DNA of 64,000 bases, taken from assembly GCA_964438205.1 (NCBI GenBank), contig CAYTJQ010000007.1, positions 23,191 through 87,190 of the forward strand, read 5' to 3'. The DNA comes from Pseudohaliea sp964438205. GTDB taxonomy: Bacteria > Pseudomonadota > Gammaproteobacteria > Pseudomonadales > Halieaceae. Shown piece after piece: positions 49,972-57,798 of the stretch. The translations under genes were made by a program, and so were the position numbers. The notes beneath the pieces were generated by a model. The model made no database searches and had not been told where the DNA came from. It saw only the letters and a list, made by a program, of their open reading frames with translations. Each line of letters starts with the position of its first letter. Positions within the stretch are counted from its first letter, which is position 1.

Positions 49972-50438
49972 AGTCCATCGAGACACTGCTTCAGGAGCAC
50001 CCGTTCTTCGCGGAGATGGAGGCTGCCGACATCGCCACGCTGGCCGGCTGCGCCCGGAATGAACAGTTCGAGGCCGGGCAGACCGTGTTTCGCGAGGGCG
50101 GCGAGGCAAACCGCTTCTACCTGATCCGGCACGGCCGGGTGGCGCTGCTCACCCACGGCGGCAACCGCGGCTGGCTGACCGTGGAGACCCTGCACGAGGG
50201 CGATGTACTGGGCTGGTCCTGGCTCATTCCCCCCTACCGCTGGCAGTTCGACGCCCGGGCGACCAGCCGGACGCGGGTCACCGCCTTCGACGGCACCTGC
50301 CTGCGCGCCACCTGCGAAGCCGACAACCGGCTGGGCTTCGACCTGGTCAAGCGCTTCGCCGGGGAGCTGGCCAGGCGCACGGCAGCAGCCCGGCTGCAGC
50401 TGCTCGACATCTACGGAGGCGGCCGTGAACGGGCCTGA
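49968..50438 (+). CDS. Stand-alone cyclic-nucleotide-binding-domain protein in the hydrogenase operon
   Basis: The 156-residue protein is a single CRP/FNR-type sensor domain: LLQEHPFFAEMEAADIATLAGCA, FEAGQTVFREGGEANRFYLIRHGRVAL and the phosphate-cassette region EGDVLGWSWLIPPYRWQFDARATS. There is no helix-turn-helix; the chain ends about 25 residues after the domain, so it should not bind DNA. The cassette has Asp where cAMP binders have Glu, so the ligand is uncertain. It overlaps hydB by 4 bp and hydG by 14 bp, which implies production in step with the hydrogenase subunits and perhaps physical association. Confidence 0.85.
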   Translation: MKSIETLLQEHPFFAEMEAADIATLAGCARNEQFEAGQTVFREGGEANRFYLIRHGRVALLTHGGNRGWLTVETLHEGDVLGWSWLIPPYRWQFDARATSRTRVTAFDGTCLRATCEADNRLGFDLVKRFAGELARRTAAARLQLLDIYGGGRERA

Positions 50439-51258
50439 GTCCATGCTGCCCCGGCCCTTCCGCGTTGCCGCCGCGAGGCGCGAGCTCGCCGATGTGGTCA
50501 CCCTCGAGCTGGTCCCGGCGGACGGCGGTCCGCCGCTACGCTGCGAGCCGGGACGTTTCAACATGCTCTACGCCTTTGCCGTGGGCGAGGCGCCCATCTC
50601 CATGAGCGGCACCGGTACCGCTTCCGCCGGCGTGCTGCACACGATCCGCGACGTGGGCGCGGTCACCCGCGCACTCTGCGGCCACGCCGCCGGCGACACG
50701 GTCGGCGTGCGCGGCCCCTTCGGTGAACCCTGGCCGCTGGACCGGGCCCGCGGCGGCGACGTGCTCATCGTCGCCGGCGGCATCGGCCTCGCCCCGGTGC
50801 GCCCGCTGCTGCAGGCGGTGCTCGCCGAGCGCGGTGCTTTCGGCCGGGTCAGCCTCCTCTACGGCGCCCGCGAACCGGCCTCCCTGCTGTTCAGCGAGGA
50901 TCTCGACAGCTGGGGGCGGCGCGATGACCTGCAGTGCCTGGTCACCGTCGACCGCGCGGACGGCGACTGGCGGGGCAACGTCGGCGTGGTGCCCCGCCTG
51001 CTGTCGCAGGCCGGCTTCGACCCGGCGCGGGCCACCGCCTTCGTCTGCGGGCCCGAGGTGATGATGCGGCTGACGCTGCAGCAGCTGGTGGCCGGCGGCC
51101 TGCGGGCCGACCATGCCTACCTGTCGCTGGAGCGCAACATGGTCTGCGGCATCGGCCTCTGCGGGCACTGCCAGCTCGGCCCGGCCTTCGTGTGCCGGGA
51201 CGGCCCCGTCTTCGCCTGGCAGGACATGGCGGCCGCGCTCGCCGTGCCGGAGCTCTGA
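50425..51258 (+). CDS. hydG: [NiFe] hydrogenase gamma subunit, FAD/NAD(P)-binding diaphorase
   Basis: The 277-residue protein is a ferredoxin-NADP reductase-like subunit: an FAD-binding barrel with EPGRFNMLYAFAVGEAPISMSG, the NAD(P)-binding VLIVAGGIGLAPVRPLL (about 112-128), VCGPEVMM, and a C-terminal [2Fe-2S] site MVCGIGLCGHCQLGP...VCRDG with four Cys. It exchanges electrons between the Fe-S relay and NAD(P)H. GTG 50425 has GGAGG 7 bases upstream. The length and the four Cys match the PyrK/HydG family. Its stop and the next ATG share a base (TGATG). Confidence 0.92.
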   Translation: MNGPESMLPRPFRVAAARRELADVVTLELVPADGGPPLRCEPGRFNMLYAFAVGEAPISMSGTGTASAGVLHTIRDVGAVTRALCGHAAGDTVGVRGPFGEPWPLDRARGGDVLIVAGGIGLAPVRPLLQAVLAERGAFGRVSLLYGAREPASLLFSEDLDSWGRRDDLQCLVTVDRADGDWRGNVGVVPRLLSQAGFDPARATAFVCGPEVMMRLTLQQLVAGGLRADHAYLSLERNMVCGIGLCGHCQLGPAFVCRDGPVFAWQDMAAALAVPEL

Positions 51259-52031
51259 TGGGCGGGCCGCGGGGCAAGCTCGGCGTGTGGAAATTCGCCT
51301 CCTGCGACGGCTGCCAGCTCACGCTGCTGGACTGCGAGGAGGCCCTGCTCACCCTCGCCGGCGAGCTGGAGATCGCCTACTTCAAGGAGGCCAGCCGCCG
51401 CGATGACCCGGGGCCCTTCGACCTCGGCCTGGTCGAGGGCTCGATCACCACGGCCCACGACGCCGAGCGCATCCGCGACGTGCGCAGCCGCTGCCGCACG
51501 CTGGTGGTAATCGGCGCCTGCGCCACCGCGGGCGGCATCCAGGCGCTGCGCAACTTCCGCGACAGCGACGAGCTGTGTGCCCAGGTCTACGCTTCACCGG
51601 CCTACATCGACTCGCTCGCGACCTCCACGGCGATCGCCGAGCACGTCCCCGTGGACTTCGAGCTCCGCGGCTGCCCCATCGACCGGCAGCAGCTGCTGGA
51701 GGTCATCGGCGCCTTCTTGAGCGGCCGCAAGCCGGCCATCGGCCGCGATGCGGTGTGCATCGAGTGCAAGCGCCGGGGCCACGTCTGCGTCACCGTGGCC
51801 CGCGGCGAACCCTGCCTGGGGCCGATCACCCAGGAGGGCTGCGGCGCCCTGTGCCCGGGCTGCGGCCGGGGCTGCTACGGCTGCTTCGGCCCGAAAGACG
51901 GCGCCAACACCGGTGCCCTGGTCGACCACCTGCGCGCCGGCGGTCTCGGCCGCGGCGACGCGCTGCGCCTCCTGCGCACCTTCAACGCCAACGCCCCGGC
52001 TTTCCGCGAAGAGAGCGAGCGCCATGAGTGA
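51258..52031 (+). CDS. hydD: [NiFe] hydrogenase small (delta) subunit
   Basis: The 257-residue protein has the small-subunit N-terminal cluster site FASCDGCQLTLLDCE (Cys about 16 and 19), GSITTAHDAERI, LVVIGACATAGGIQALRN and FELRGCPIDRQQLLEVIGAFL. It ends with a Cys-rich segment (VCIECKRRGHVCV, GCGALCPGCGRGCYGCFGPK) for further Fe-S clusters. No twin-arginine signal is present, so the enzyme is cytoplasmic, as expected for group 3 hydrogenases. It overlaps hydA by 8 bp. Confidence 0.93.
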   Translation: MGGPRGKLGVWKFASCDGCQLTLLDCEEALLTLAGELEIAYFKEASRRDDPGPFDLGLVEGSITTAHDAERIRDVRSRCRTLVVIGACATAGGIQALRNFRDSDELCAQVYASPAYIDSLATSTAIAEHVPVDFELRGCPIDRQQLLEVIGAFLSGRKPAIGRDAVCIECKRRGHVCVTVARGEPCLGPITQEGCGALCPGCGRGCYGCFGPKDGANTGALVDHLRAGGLGRGDALRLLRTFNANAPAFREESERHE

Positions 52032-53352
52032 CGACGGCAGAAAAGATCCGGGCGCTAGCGGCCCGCGCAAGCGCACCATCGCGGTCGACTACCTCGCCCG
52101 CGTCGAGGGGGAGGGCGCCCTCGACGTGCGCCTGGCCGACGGACGGGTCGAGGAACTGAAGCTGCGCATCTTCGAACCGCCGCGCTATTTCGAGGGGCTG
52201 CTGCGCGGGCGCCGCTTCGATGAAGCACCGGATATCACTGCGCGCATCTGCGGCATCTGCCCCGTCGCCTACCAGATGAGTGCCTGCCACGCCATGGAGC
52301 GCGCCTGCGGGGTCACCGTCGACGGCGCCCTCGCCGACCTGCGCAGGCTGCTCTACTGCGGCGAATGGATCCAGAGCCACACGCTCCACGTGTACATGCT
52401 CCACGCCCCCGATTTCCTCCGCGCGGACGACGCGGTGCAGATCGCCAGGCGCTATCCGGACGTAGTCCGCCGCGGCCTGGCACTGCGCGGCGTCGGCAAC
52501 GACCTCATCGCCTGCCTCGGCGGACGCTCCGTCGCCCCGGTCAACGTGCGCGTCGGCGGCTTCTACCGGTTGCCGGAGCGAACGGAGCTCGCCGCACTGG
52601 TCGAGCCGCTGCAGCGGGCCCGCGACGCCGCCGTGGAAACGGTGCGCTGGGTGTCGGCCTTCGACTTCCCGGACCTGGAGCGCGACTACGAGTTCGTCGC
52701 CCTGGCCGGCGCCGGGCGCTACCCCATGAACGAGGGCCGGCTGCACTCGAGCCGTGGCCTGGCCATCGACCAGGACGACTTCGAGGCGCACTTCGAGGAG
52801 CGGCAGGTGCCCTACTCTACCGCCCTGCACGCCTGCCGGGTGGACGGCGGCAGCTATTTCACCGGGCCCATGGCGCGCTACGCCCTGAACCGGGAGCACC
52901 TGTCGCCGCTGGCCCGGGAGCTGGCCGGGGAGGCGGGGCTCGGCAGCGTCTGCCGCAATCCCTACCGGAGCATCGTGGTGCGCGCGGTGGAAATCGTCGA
53001 AGCCTGCGACGAGGCCCTGCGCCTCATCGAAGGCTACCAGCCGCCCGCTGCCGCGGCGGTCCCGGTCCAGCCCCGCGCCGGTGCCGGCAGCGCGATCACC
53101 GAGGCGCCGCGCGGCATCCTCTACCACCACTACCGCATCGACGGCGACGGCCTCATCGAGGAGGCGCGCATCGTACCGCCGACGTCACAGAACCAGGCCA
53201 TGATCGAGGAGGACCTGCTGGCCGTGATCGAGGCCAACGCGTCGCTGTCCGACGAGGACCTCGGCTGGCGCTGTGAGCAGACCATTCGCAACTATGATCC
53301 CTGCATCTCCTGCGCCACCCATTTCCTCGCCCTGCGCGTGGAGCGGGCATGA
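52024..53352 (+). CDS. hydA: [NiFe] hydrogenase large (alpha) subunit, group 3b-type
   Basis: The 442-residue protein has DYLARVEGEGALDVRL near the start, the proximal Ni-binding motif ARICGICPVAYQ (about 74-85) and the distal motif DPCISCATHF near the C-terminus, giving the four Cys of the NiFe site. A short tail (FLALRVERA) after the conserved His is the expected target of the maturation protease encoded next. IFEPPRYFEGLLRGR before the first motif, the beta-gamma-delta-alpha gene order and the flavin subunit fit group 3b bidirectional NADP-linked hydrogenases. The CGxC motif is all-Cys, with no selenocysteine. Confidence 0.94.
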   Translation: MSDDGRKDPGASGPRKRTIAVDYLARVEGEGALDVRLADGRVEELKLRIFEPPRYFEGLLRGRRFDEAPDITARICGICPVAYQMSACHAMERACGVTVDGALADLRRLLYCGEWIQSHTLHVYMLHAPDFLRADDAVQIARRYPDVVRRGLALRGVGNDLIACLGGRSVAPVNVRVGGFYRLPERTELAALVEPLQRARDAAVETVRWVSAFDFPDLERDYEFVALAGAGRYPMNEGRLHSSRGLAIDQDDFEAHFEERQVPYSTALHACRVDGGSYFTGPMARYALNREHLSPLARELAGEAGLGSVCRNPYRSIVVRAVEIVEACDEALRLIEGYQPPAAAAVPVQPRAGAGSAITEAPRGILYHHYRIDGDGLIEEARIVPPTSQNQAMIEEDLLAVIEANASLSDEDLGWRCEQTIRNYDPCISCATHFLALRVERA

Positions 53353-53840
53353 GCGGCACGCCCCGGGTGCTGGTGATCGGCGTGGGCACGCCGGAGCGCG
53401 GCGCCGATGCCGCCGGGCGCCTGGTGGCCGAGCGCCTGCAGGCCGCGCCCCCGGCGGGCGTCGCCGTGCTCGGGCTGCACGGCGATGCGCTGACGCTCAT
53501 GGAGACCTGGGCCGGCGCAGAGGCGGTAGTGCTCGTCGACGCCGTAGTCACCGGGGCCCCGCCCGGCAGCGTCCACCGCTTCGACGCCAGCGAGCGGCCG
53601 CTGCCGGCGCGGCTGACCGCCACCTCCAGCCACGATCTCGGCCTCGCCGAGGCGCTGGAGCTTTCGCGGGCCCTGGCCTCGCTGCCGCCGCGGGTCATCG
53701 TCATCGGCATCGAGGGCGACGACTTCAGCGCGGGTTCGCCGCTGTCGCCGGCGCTGCGGGCGGCGATCGGGACCGCGACTGCCCGCGCCGCGGACGAGGC
53801 GCGGGCCCTCGCAGCAATCGAGGACACCAGCGATGCATGA
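53349..53840 (+). CDS. Hydrogenase maturation protease
   Basis: The 163-residue protein belongs to the HycI/HybD endopeptidase family: VLVIGVGTPERGADAAGRLVAERL (the Asp in GAD is the first metal/nickel ligand; the usual GN is GT here), VLVDAVVTGAPPGSVHRFDA (second Asp) and TATSSHDLGLAEAL (His). It removes the C-terminal tail of HydA after nickel insertion. It overlaps hydA by 4 bp and hypA by 8 bp. The GT replacing GN is a mild departure from the family. Confidence 0.88.
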   Translation: MSGTPRVLVIGVGTPERGADAAGRLVAERLQAAPPAGVAVLGLHGDALTLMETWAGAEAVVLVDAVVTGAPPGSVHRFDASERPLPARLTATSSHDLGLAEALELSRALASLPPRVIVIGIEGDDFSAGSPLSPALRAAIGTATARAADEARALAAIEDTSDA

Positions 53841-54102
53841 CCGGGCCCTGATGGATGACCTGCTGCGCAAGATCGAGGACGTGGTGCGGCGCGAAGGGGC
53901 GCTTCGCGTCAGCCGCCTCAGCGTCAGCCTGGGCGCGCTGTCGCACATGACCCCGGAACACTTCGCCGGGCACTTCGAGGACGCGAGCCGGGGCACGGTC
54001 GCCGAGGGCGCCGCCGTGGACTGCCACTGCGAGACCGATACGGGCGCGGCCGGCGCCCAGGGCATCCGTCTCTGCGACCTCGAGCTGGAGTACCCGCCGT
54101 GA
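53833..54102 (+). CDS. hypA: HypA-like nickel chaperone lacking the zinc-ribbon
   Basis: The 89-residue product starts MHDRALMDDLLRKIED, with the N-terminal His2 that binds nickel in HypA (Glu3 is Asp here), and has SVSLGALSHMTPEHFAGHFEDASRGTVAEGA typical of HypA. Normal HypA is about 113-119 residues with two CxxC pairs holding structural zinc. Here that segment is replaced by a short link (CHCETDTGAAG) and the chain rejoins the family at GIRLCDLELE. Only Cys64, Cys66 and Cys81 remain, with no CxxC. The frame is intact and both ends overlap neighbours (8 bp and 4 bp), so this is a clean loss rather than a frameshift. hypB is not adjacent. Confidence 0.85.
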   Translation: MHDRALMDDLLRKIEDVVRREGALRVSRLSVSLGALSHMTPEHFAGHFEDASRGTVAEGAAVDCHCETDTGAAGAQGIRLCDLELEYPP

Positions 54103-56462
54103 GCGCCGTCGCCGCAGCGGTCCTGGCGCAGGAGCGCATCATCGTCAGCGGCGCCGTCCAGGGCGTCGGCTTCCGTCCCTTCGTTTACCGGGTCGCCAGC
54201 CGTCTCGGCCTGCGCGGCTGGGTGCGCAACACAGCGGCCGGTGTGGAGATCGTCGCCGCCGGCACGGCCGCAGCGCTGGATGCGCTGGTGCTGGCGCTCG
54301 GCGAGGAGGCCCCGGCCGCGGCGGCCGTCGCGGCGCTCCAGCGCGAGCCGGCCCCGGGGGTCGAGCTGGCGCCGGGTTTTCACCTGGCGGCGAGCGAGCC
54401 AACCGGCGAACTCGCGGCGCAGGTGCCGCTGGATGTCGCCCTCTGCGAGCCGTGCACCCGGGAGATCCGCGACCCGGGCAACCGGCGCTACCGCTATCCC
54501 TTCACCCACTGTACGCAGTGCGGGCCGCGCTTCTCGGTGATCACCGCGCTACCCTACGACCGGGCGGCGACCACCATGGCGGCGTTCCCGCCCTGCGCGC
54601 GCTGCCGGGTCGAGTACGACGACCCCGGGGACCGGCGCTTCCACGCCCAGGCCATCGCCTGCCCCGACTGCGGGCCGCAGCTCGCGTTCACCGACGGCGA
54701 GGGCAGGACGCTGGCCCGGCGCGACGACGCCCTCGCCGCCGCCTGCGCGGCCCTCCGCCGCGGCGAGATCGTCGCGCTCAAGGGCCTCGGCGGCTACCAG
54801 CTGCTGGCGGATGCGGGCAACAGCGAGGCGGTCGCCCGCCTGCGGGCGCGCAAGGGCCGGCCGCGCAAGCCCTTCGCGGTCATGCTGCCCTCGCTGGCCG
54901 CCGCGCGGCGGCTCTGCGTCCTGGCTCCGCGGGCGGAGGCGGCGTTGTGCTCGCCGCAGGCGCCGATCGTGCTCCTGCCGCGCCGCGCACGGGCGGGCGA
55001 CGCGGCACTTCCGGTCAGTGACGCGGTCGCCCCGGACAACCCCTGCCTGGGCGTCATGCTGCCCTACACGCCCCTGCACCGGCTGTTGCTCGACGACTTC
55101 CCTGCGGCGCTGGTGGCCACCAGCGGCAACGTCAGCGGCGAGCCCCTCTGCATCGACGACGACGAGGCCCGCGACCGCCTAGGCGCCATTGCCGACGGTT
55201 TCCTCGCCCACAACCGGCCCATCGCGCGACCGCTGGACGACTCCGTCGTGCAGCTGGCCGCCGGGGGGCTGCAGCTGCTGCGCTGCGCCCGCGGCTACGC
55301 GCCGCAGGCCCTGGCGCTTCCCCGTGAGGCCGCTGGCTGCCTGCTCGCCGTCGGGGCGCAGCATCGCAACAGCATCGCCCTGGCCCGGGGTCGCCAGGCG
55401 GTTCTCGGGCCGCACATCGGCGACCTCGACAGCGTCGCTGCCGTCGACGCGCACCGGCACGCGATCGACGACCTCGCGGGGCTGCTCGGCGTGACGTCGG
55501 AGCTGGTGGCGCACGACGGGCACCCGGACTACGCGGCGACCCGGCACGCCCGGGACCTGGGCCTGCCGGCGATCGCCGTACCGCACCATCTCGCCCACGC
55601 CTTCGCCGCCCTCGCCGAGCACGGGCTGGACCCGGCCGGGCCGGTGCTCGCCGTAGCCTGGGATGGCACCGGTCTCGGCGAGGACGGGTCCCTGCGCGGC
55701 GGCGAGCTGTACCGGATTGCCGCCGGGCGCGGCGAGCGGATCGGCACGCTGCGCACCTTCCCGCTCCCCGGCGGCGAGGGTGCCATCCGCCACCCCTATC
55801 GCAGCGCCCTGGCGGTCCTCTACAGCCTCGGCGGCCACCCGGCTTTGGCCGGTGACGATCTCCCGCCATTCAGCGCCTGTGCCGATAGTGAGCGCATACT
55901 CCTGACCCGGCTGCTGGCGACGGGGCTGCGCTCCCCGCCCACCAGCAGCGCCGGGCGCCTGTTCGACGCCGTGGCCTCGCTGCTCGGGCTCTGCCAGGCG
56001 GCGACCTATGATGGCGAGGCAGCACAGCAGCTCCAGTTCGCCGCCCAGGCTGCCGCAGAGCGCGGCGAGGAGGCGCCGGCTGCACCGGTGCGCATTGCGC
56101 ACGGCCAACCGACCTGCATCGACTGGGGGCCGACCGTCACGACGCTGTGCGCGGCCTACCGGCAGGGCGCCAGCGCCGGGGCCTGCGCCCTGGCCTTTCA
56201 CCGGGCGATGGCCGAGGGGCTGGCGGACTGCCTGGGCACTGCACGGGACAGCGGCAGCGCTGCGGTGGTGCTCACCGGCGGCTGCTTCCAGAACCCGCTG
56301 CTGGCCTCGCTGGCGATGCAGGCGCTGACCGCGCGTGGCTTCAACCCGCGCCTTGCCCGCGCGGTCCCGCCCAACGACGGCGGCATCGCCCTCGGGCAGC
56401 TCTGGGCGGCGGTGCTCGCCGGCGCGGCGGTCGAGCCGGCGGGGAGCGCGCCATGTGCCTAG
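54099..56462 (+). CDS. hypF: Carbamoyltransferase HypF
   Basis: The 787-residue protein has an acylphosphatase domain (about 8-95, SGAVQGVGFRPFVYRVA), two zinc-finger units (CEPCTREI with CTQCGPRF, and CARC with CPDCGP; about 115-195), a YrdC-like domain (about 205-390, LKGLGGYQLLADA and the SGNVSGEPL stretch) and a Kae1-like carbamoyltransferase domain (about 400-780, GHPDYAATRHA, VPHHLAHAFA, WDGTGLGEDG, LTGGCFQNPLL). It transfers the carbamoyl group that becomes the cyanide ligand of the active-site iron, together with HypE. GTG start overlaps hypA by 4 bp; the stop overlaps hypC by 10 bp. Confidence 0.96.
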   Translation: MSAVAAAVLAQERIIVSGAVQGVGFRPFVYRVASRLGLRGWVRNTAAGVEIVAAGTAAALDALVLALGEEAPAAAAVAALQREPAPGVELAPGFHLAASEPTGELAAQVPLDVALCEPCTREIRDPGNRRYRYPFTHCTQCGPRFSVITALPYDRAATTMAAFPPCARCRVEYDDPGDRRFHAQAIACPDCGPQLAFTDGEGRTLARRDDALAAACAALRRGEIVALKGLGGYQLLADAGNSEAVARLRARKGRPRKPFAVMLPSLAAARRLCVLAPRAEAALCSPQAPIVLLPRRARAGDAALPVSDAVAPDNPCLGVMLPYTPLHRLLLDDFPAALVATSGNVSGEPLCIDDDEARDRLGAIADGFLAHNRPIARPLDDSVVQLAAGGLQLLRCARGYAPQALALPREAAGCLLAVGAQHRNSIALARGRQAVLGPHIGDLDSVAAVDAHRHAIDDLAGLLGVTSELVAHDGHPDYAATRHARDLGLPAIAVPHHLAHAFAALAEHGLDPAGPVLAVAWDGTGLGEDGSLRGGELYRIAAGRGERIGTLRTFPLPGGEGAIRHPYRSALAVLYSLGGHPALAGDDLPPFSACADSERILLTRLLATGLRSPPTSSAGRLFDAVASLLGLCQAATYDGEAAQQLQFAAQAAAERGEEAPAAPVRIAHGQPTCIDWGPTVTTLCAAYRQGASAGACALAFHRAMAEGLADCLGTARDSGSAAVVLTGGCFQNPLLASLAMQALTARGFNPRLARAVPPNDGGIALGQLWAAVLAGAAVEPAGSAPCA

Positions 56463-56692
56463 CGGTGCCCGGCCGCGTCGAGGCCATCCTCGCCGAAGAG
56501 CCCCTGGCCCGCCTGGGCCGGGTGGACTTCGGCGGCGTGTCGCGCGAGGTCAACCTCTCCTTTACACCCGAGGCGGCAGTGGGCAGCTACGTGCTCACCC
56601 ACGTCGGCTTCGCCATCGCCTGCATCGACGAGGACGAGGCGGCGCAGGTGCTGGCGGCGCTGGCCGCGGCCGCCGGGGGTGAGGCCCCATGA
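56453..56692 (+). CDS. hypC: Hydrogenase assembly chaperone HypC
   Basis: The 79-residue protein begins MCLAVPGRVEAI; Cys2 is the iron-binding residue exposed after Met removal. It continues with ARVDFGGV-like RLGRVDFGGVSREVNLSF and VGSYVLTHVGFAI, as in HypC. It carries the Fe(CN)2CO unit from HypD to the large subunit. It overlaps hypF by 10 bp and hypD by 4 bp. Confidence 0.95.
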   Translation: MCLAVPGRVEAILAEEPLARLGRVDFGGVSREVNLSFTPEAAVGSYVLTHVGFAIACIDEDEAAQVLAALAAAAGGEAP

Positions 56693-57798
56693 AACATATC
56701 GACGAGTACCGCGACGGGGCGCTGGCGCGGTCGCTGGCACAGCGCCTCGGGGCGCTGGTCAGCCGGCCCTGGACCCTCATGGAGGTCTGCGGGGGACAGA
56801 CCCACGCCATCGCCCGCTTCGGCCTCGACCAGCTGCTGCCGCCGGGCCTGGAACTCGTCCACGGGCCGGGCTGCCCGGTCTGCGTCACGCCGCTGGCGCT
56901 CATCGACGCGGCGATCGCCATCGCCCGGCGGGACGACGTGATTCTCTGCGCCTACGGCGACATGCTGCGCGTACCGGGGACGGAGTCGGACCTGCAGCGG
57001 GAGCGCTCCGCAGGCCGGGACGTGCGCATCGTCTACTCGCCCATGGATGCGCTGGCCCTCGCCGAGGCGCAGCCGGACCGCCGCGTGGTGCATTTCGCCG
57101 TGGGCTTCGAGACCACCGCGCCGGCCCACGCCATGGCCGCCTGGCAGGCGCGTCAGCGCGGCGTCGGCAATTTCTCCCTGCTGGTGGCGCAGGTACTGGT
57201 GCCGCCGGCCATGGCGGCGATCCTCGACGCGCCGGACAACCGCGTCGACGGCTTCCTCGCCGCCGGCCATGTCTGCGCCATCACCGGCTGGCAGGGCTAC
57301 CGGAACCTCGCAGCACGCTACCGCGTGCCGATCGTGGTCACCGGCTTCGAGCCCGTGGACATCCTCCGCGGCATCGTCAGCTGCGTCGAGCAGCTCGAAA
57401 GCGGGCAGGCGCGGGTCGAAAACGCCTACCGGCGCGCCGTCCGCGAAGACGGCCAACCGACCGCCCGCGCATTGATCGAGAGCGTGTTCGAGGTCGTGCC
57501 CCGGCGCTGGCGCGGCATGGGCACGCTGCCCGCCAGCGGCCTCGCCCTGCGCGAGGCCTACGCGGCCCACGACGCGGCGAAGATCTTCGGCCCGCCCCCG
57601 GAGCCGCCCGCGACGGCGGAGGGCGACTGCATCGCCGGCGAGGTCCTACGCGGTGTGCGTACGCCCCGGGACTGCCCGGCCTTCGGCCGCGGCTGTACCC
57701 CGGCACACCCGCTCGGTGCCCCCATGGTCTCCGGGGAGGGGGCCTGCGCCGCCTACTACCGCTACCGCCGCACCCCGACGACGGCGGTGATACCGTGA
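56689..57798 (+). CDS. hypD: Hydrogenase maturation protein HypD
   Basis: The 369-residue protein has MEVCGGQTHAIARFGL (active-site CGGQTH), HGPGCPVCVTP (redox Cys pair), FAVGFETTAPA and a C-terminal 4Fe-4S site with GVRTPRDCPAFGRGCTPAHPLGAPMVSGEGACAAYY. It is the scaffold on which the Fe(CN)2CO group is built with HypC and HypE. ATGA overlap with hypC and GTGA overlap with hypE. Confidence 0.96.
   Translation: MKHIDEYRDGALARSLAQRLGALVSRPWTLMEVCGGQTHAIARFGLDQLLPPGLELVHGPGCPVCVTPLALIDAAIAIARRDDVILCAYGDMLRVPGTESDLQRERSAGRDVRIVYSPMDALALAEAQPDRRVVHFAVGFETTAPAHAMAAWQARQRGVGNFSLLVAQVLVPPAMAAILDAPDNRVDGFLAAGHVCAITGWQGYRNLAARYRVPIVVTGFEPVDILRGIVSCVEQLESGQARVENAYRRAVREDGQPTARALIESVFEVVPRRWRGMGTLPASGLALREAYAAHDAAKIFGPPPEPPATAEGDCIAGEVLRGVRTPRDCPAFGRGCTPAHPLGAPMVSGEGACAAYYRYRRTPTTAVIP

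Noticed and set aside
51258..53352. Selenocysteine in the hydrogenase, given selD in the window
   Set aside because: All nickel- and iron-sulfur-binding positions in HydA and HydD are plain Cys codons with no in-frame TGA.
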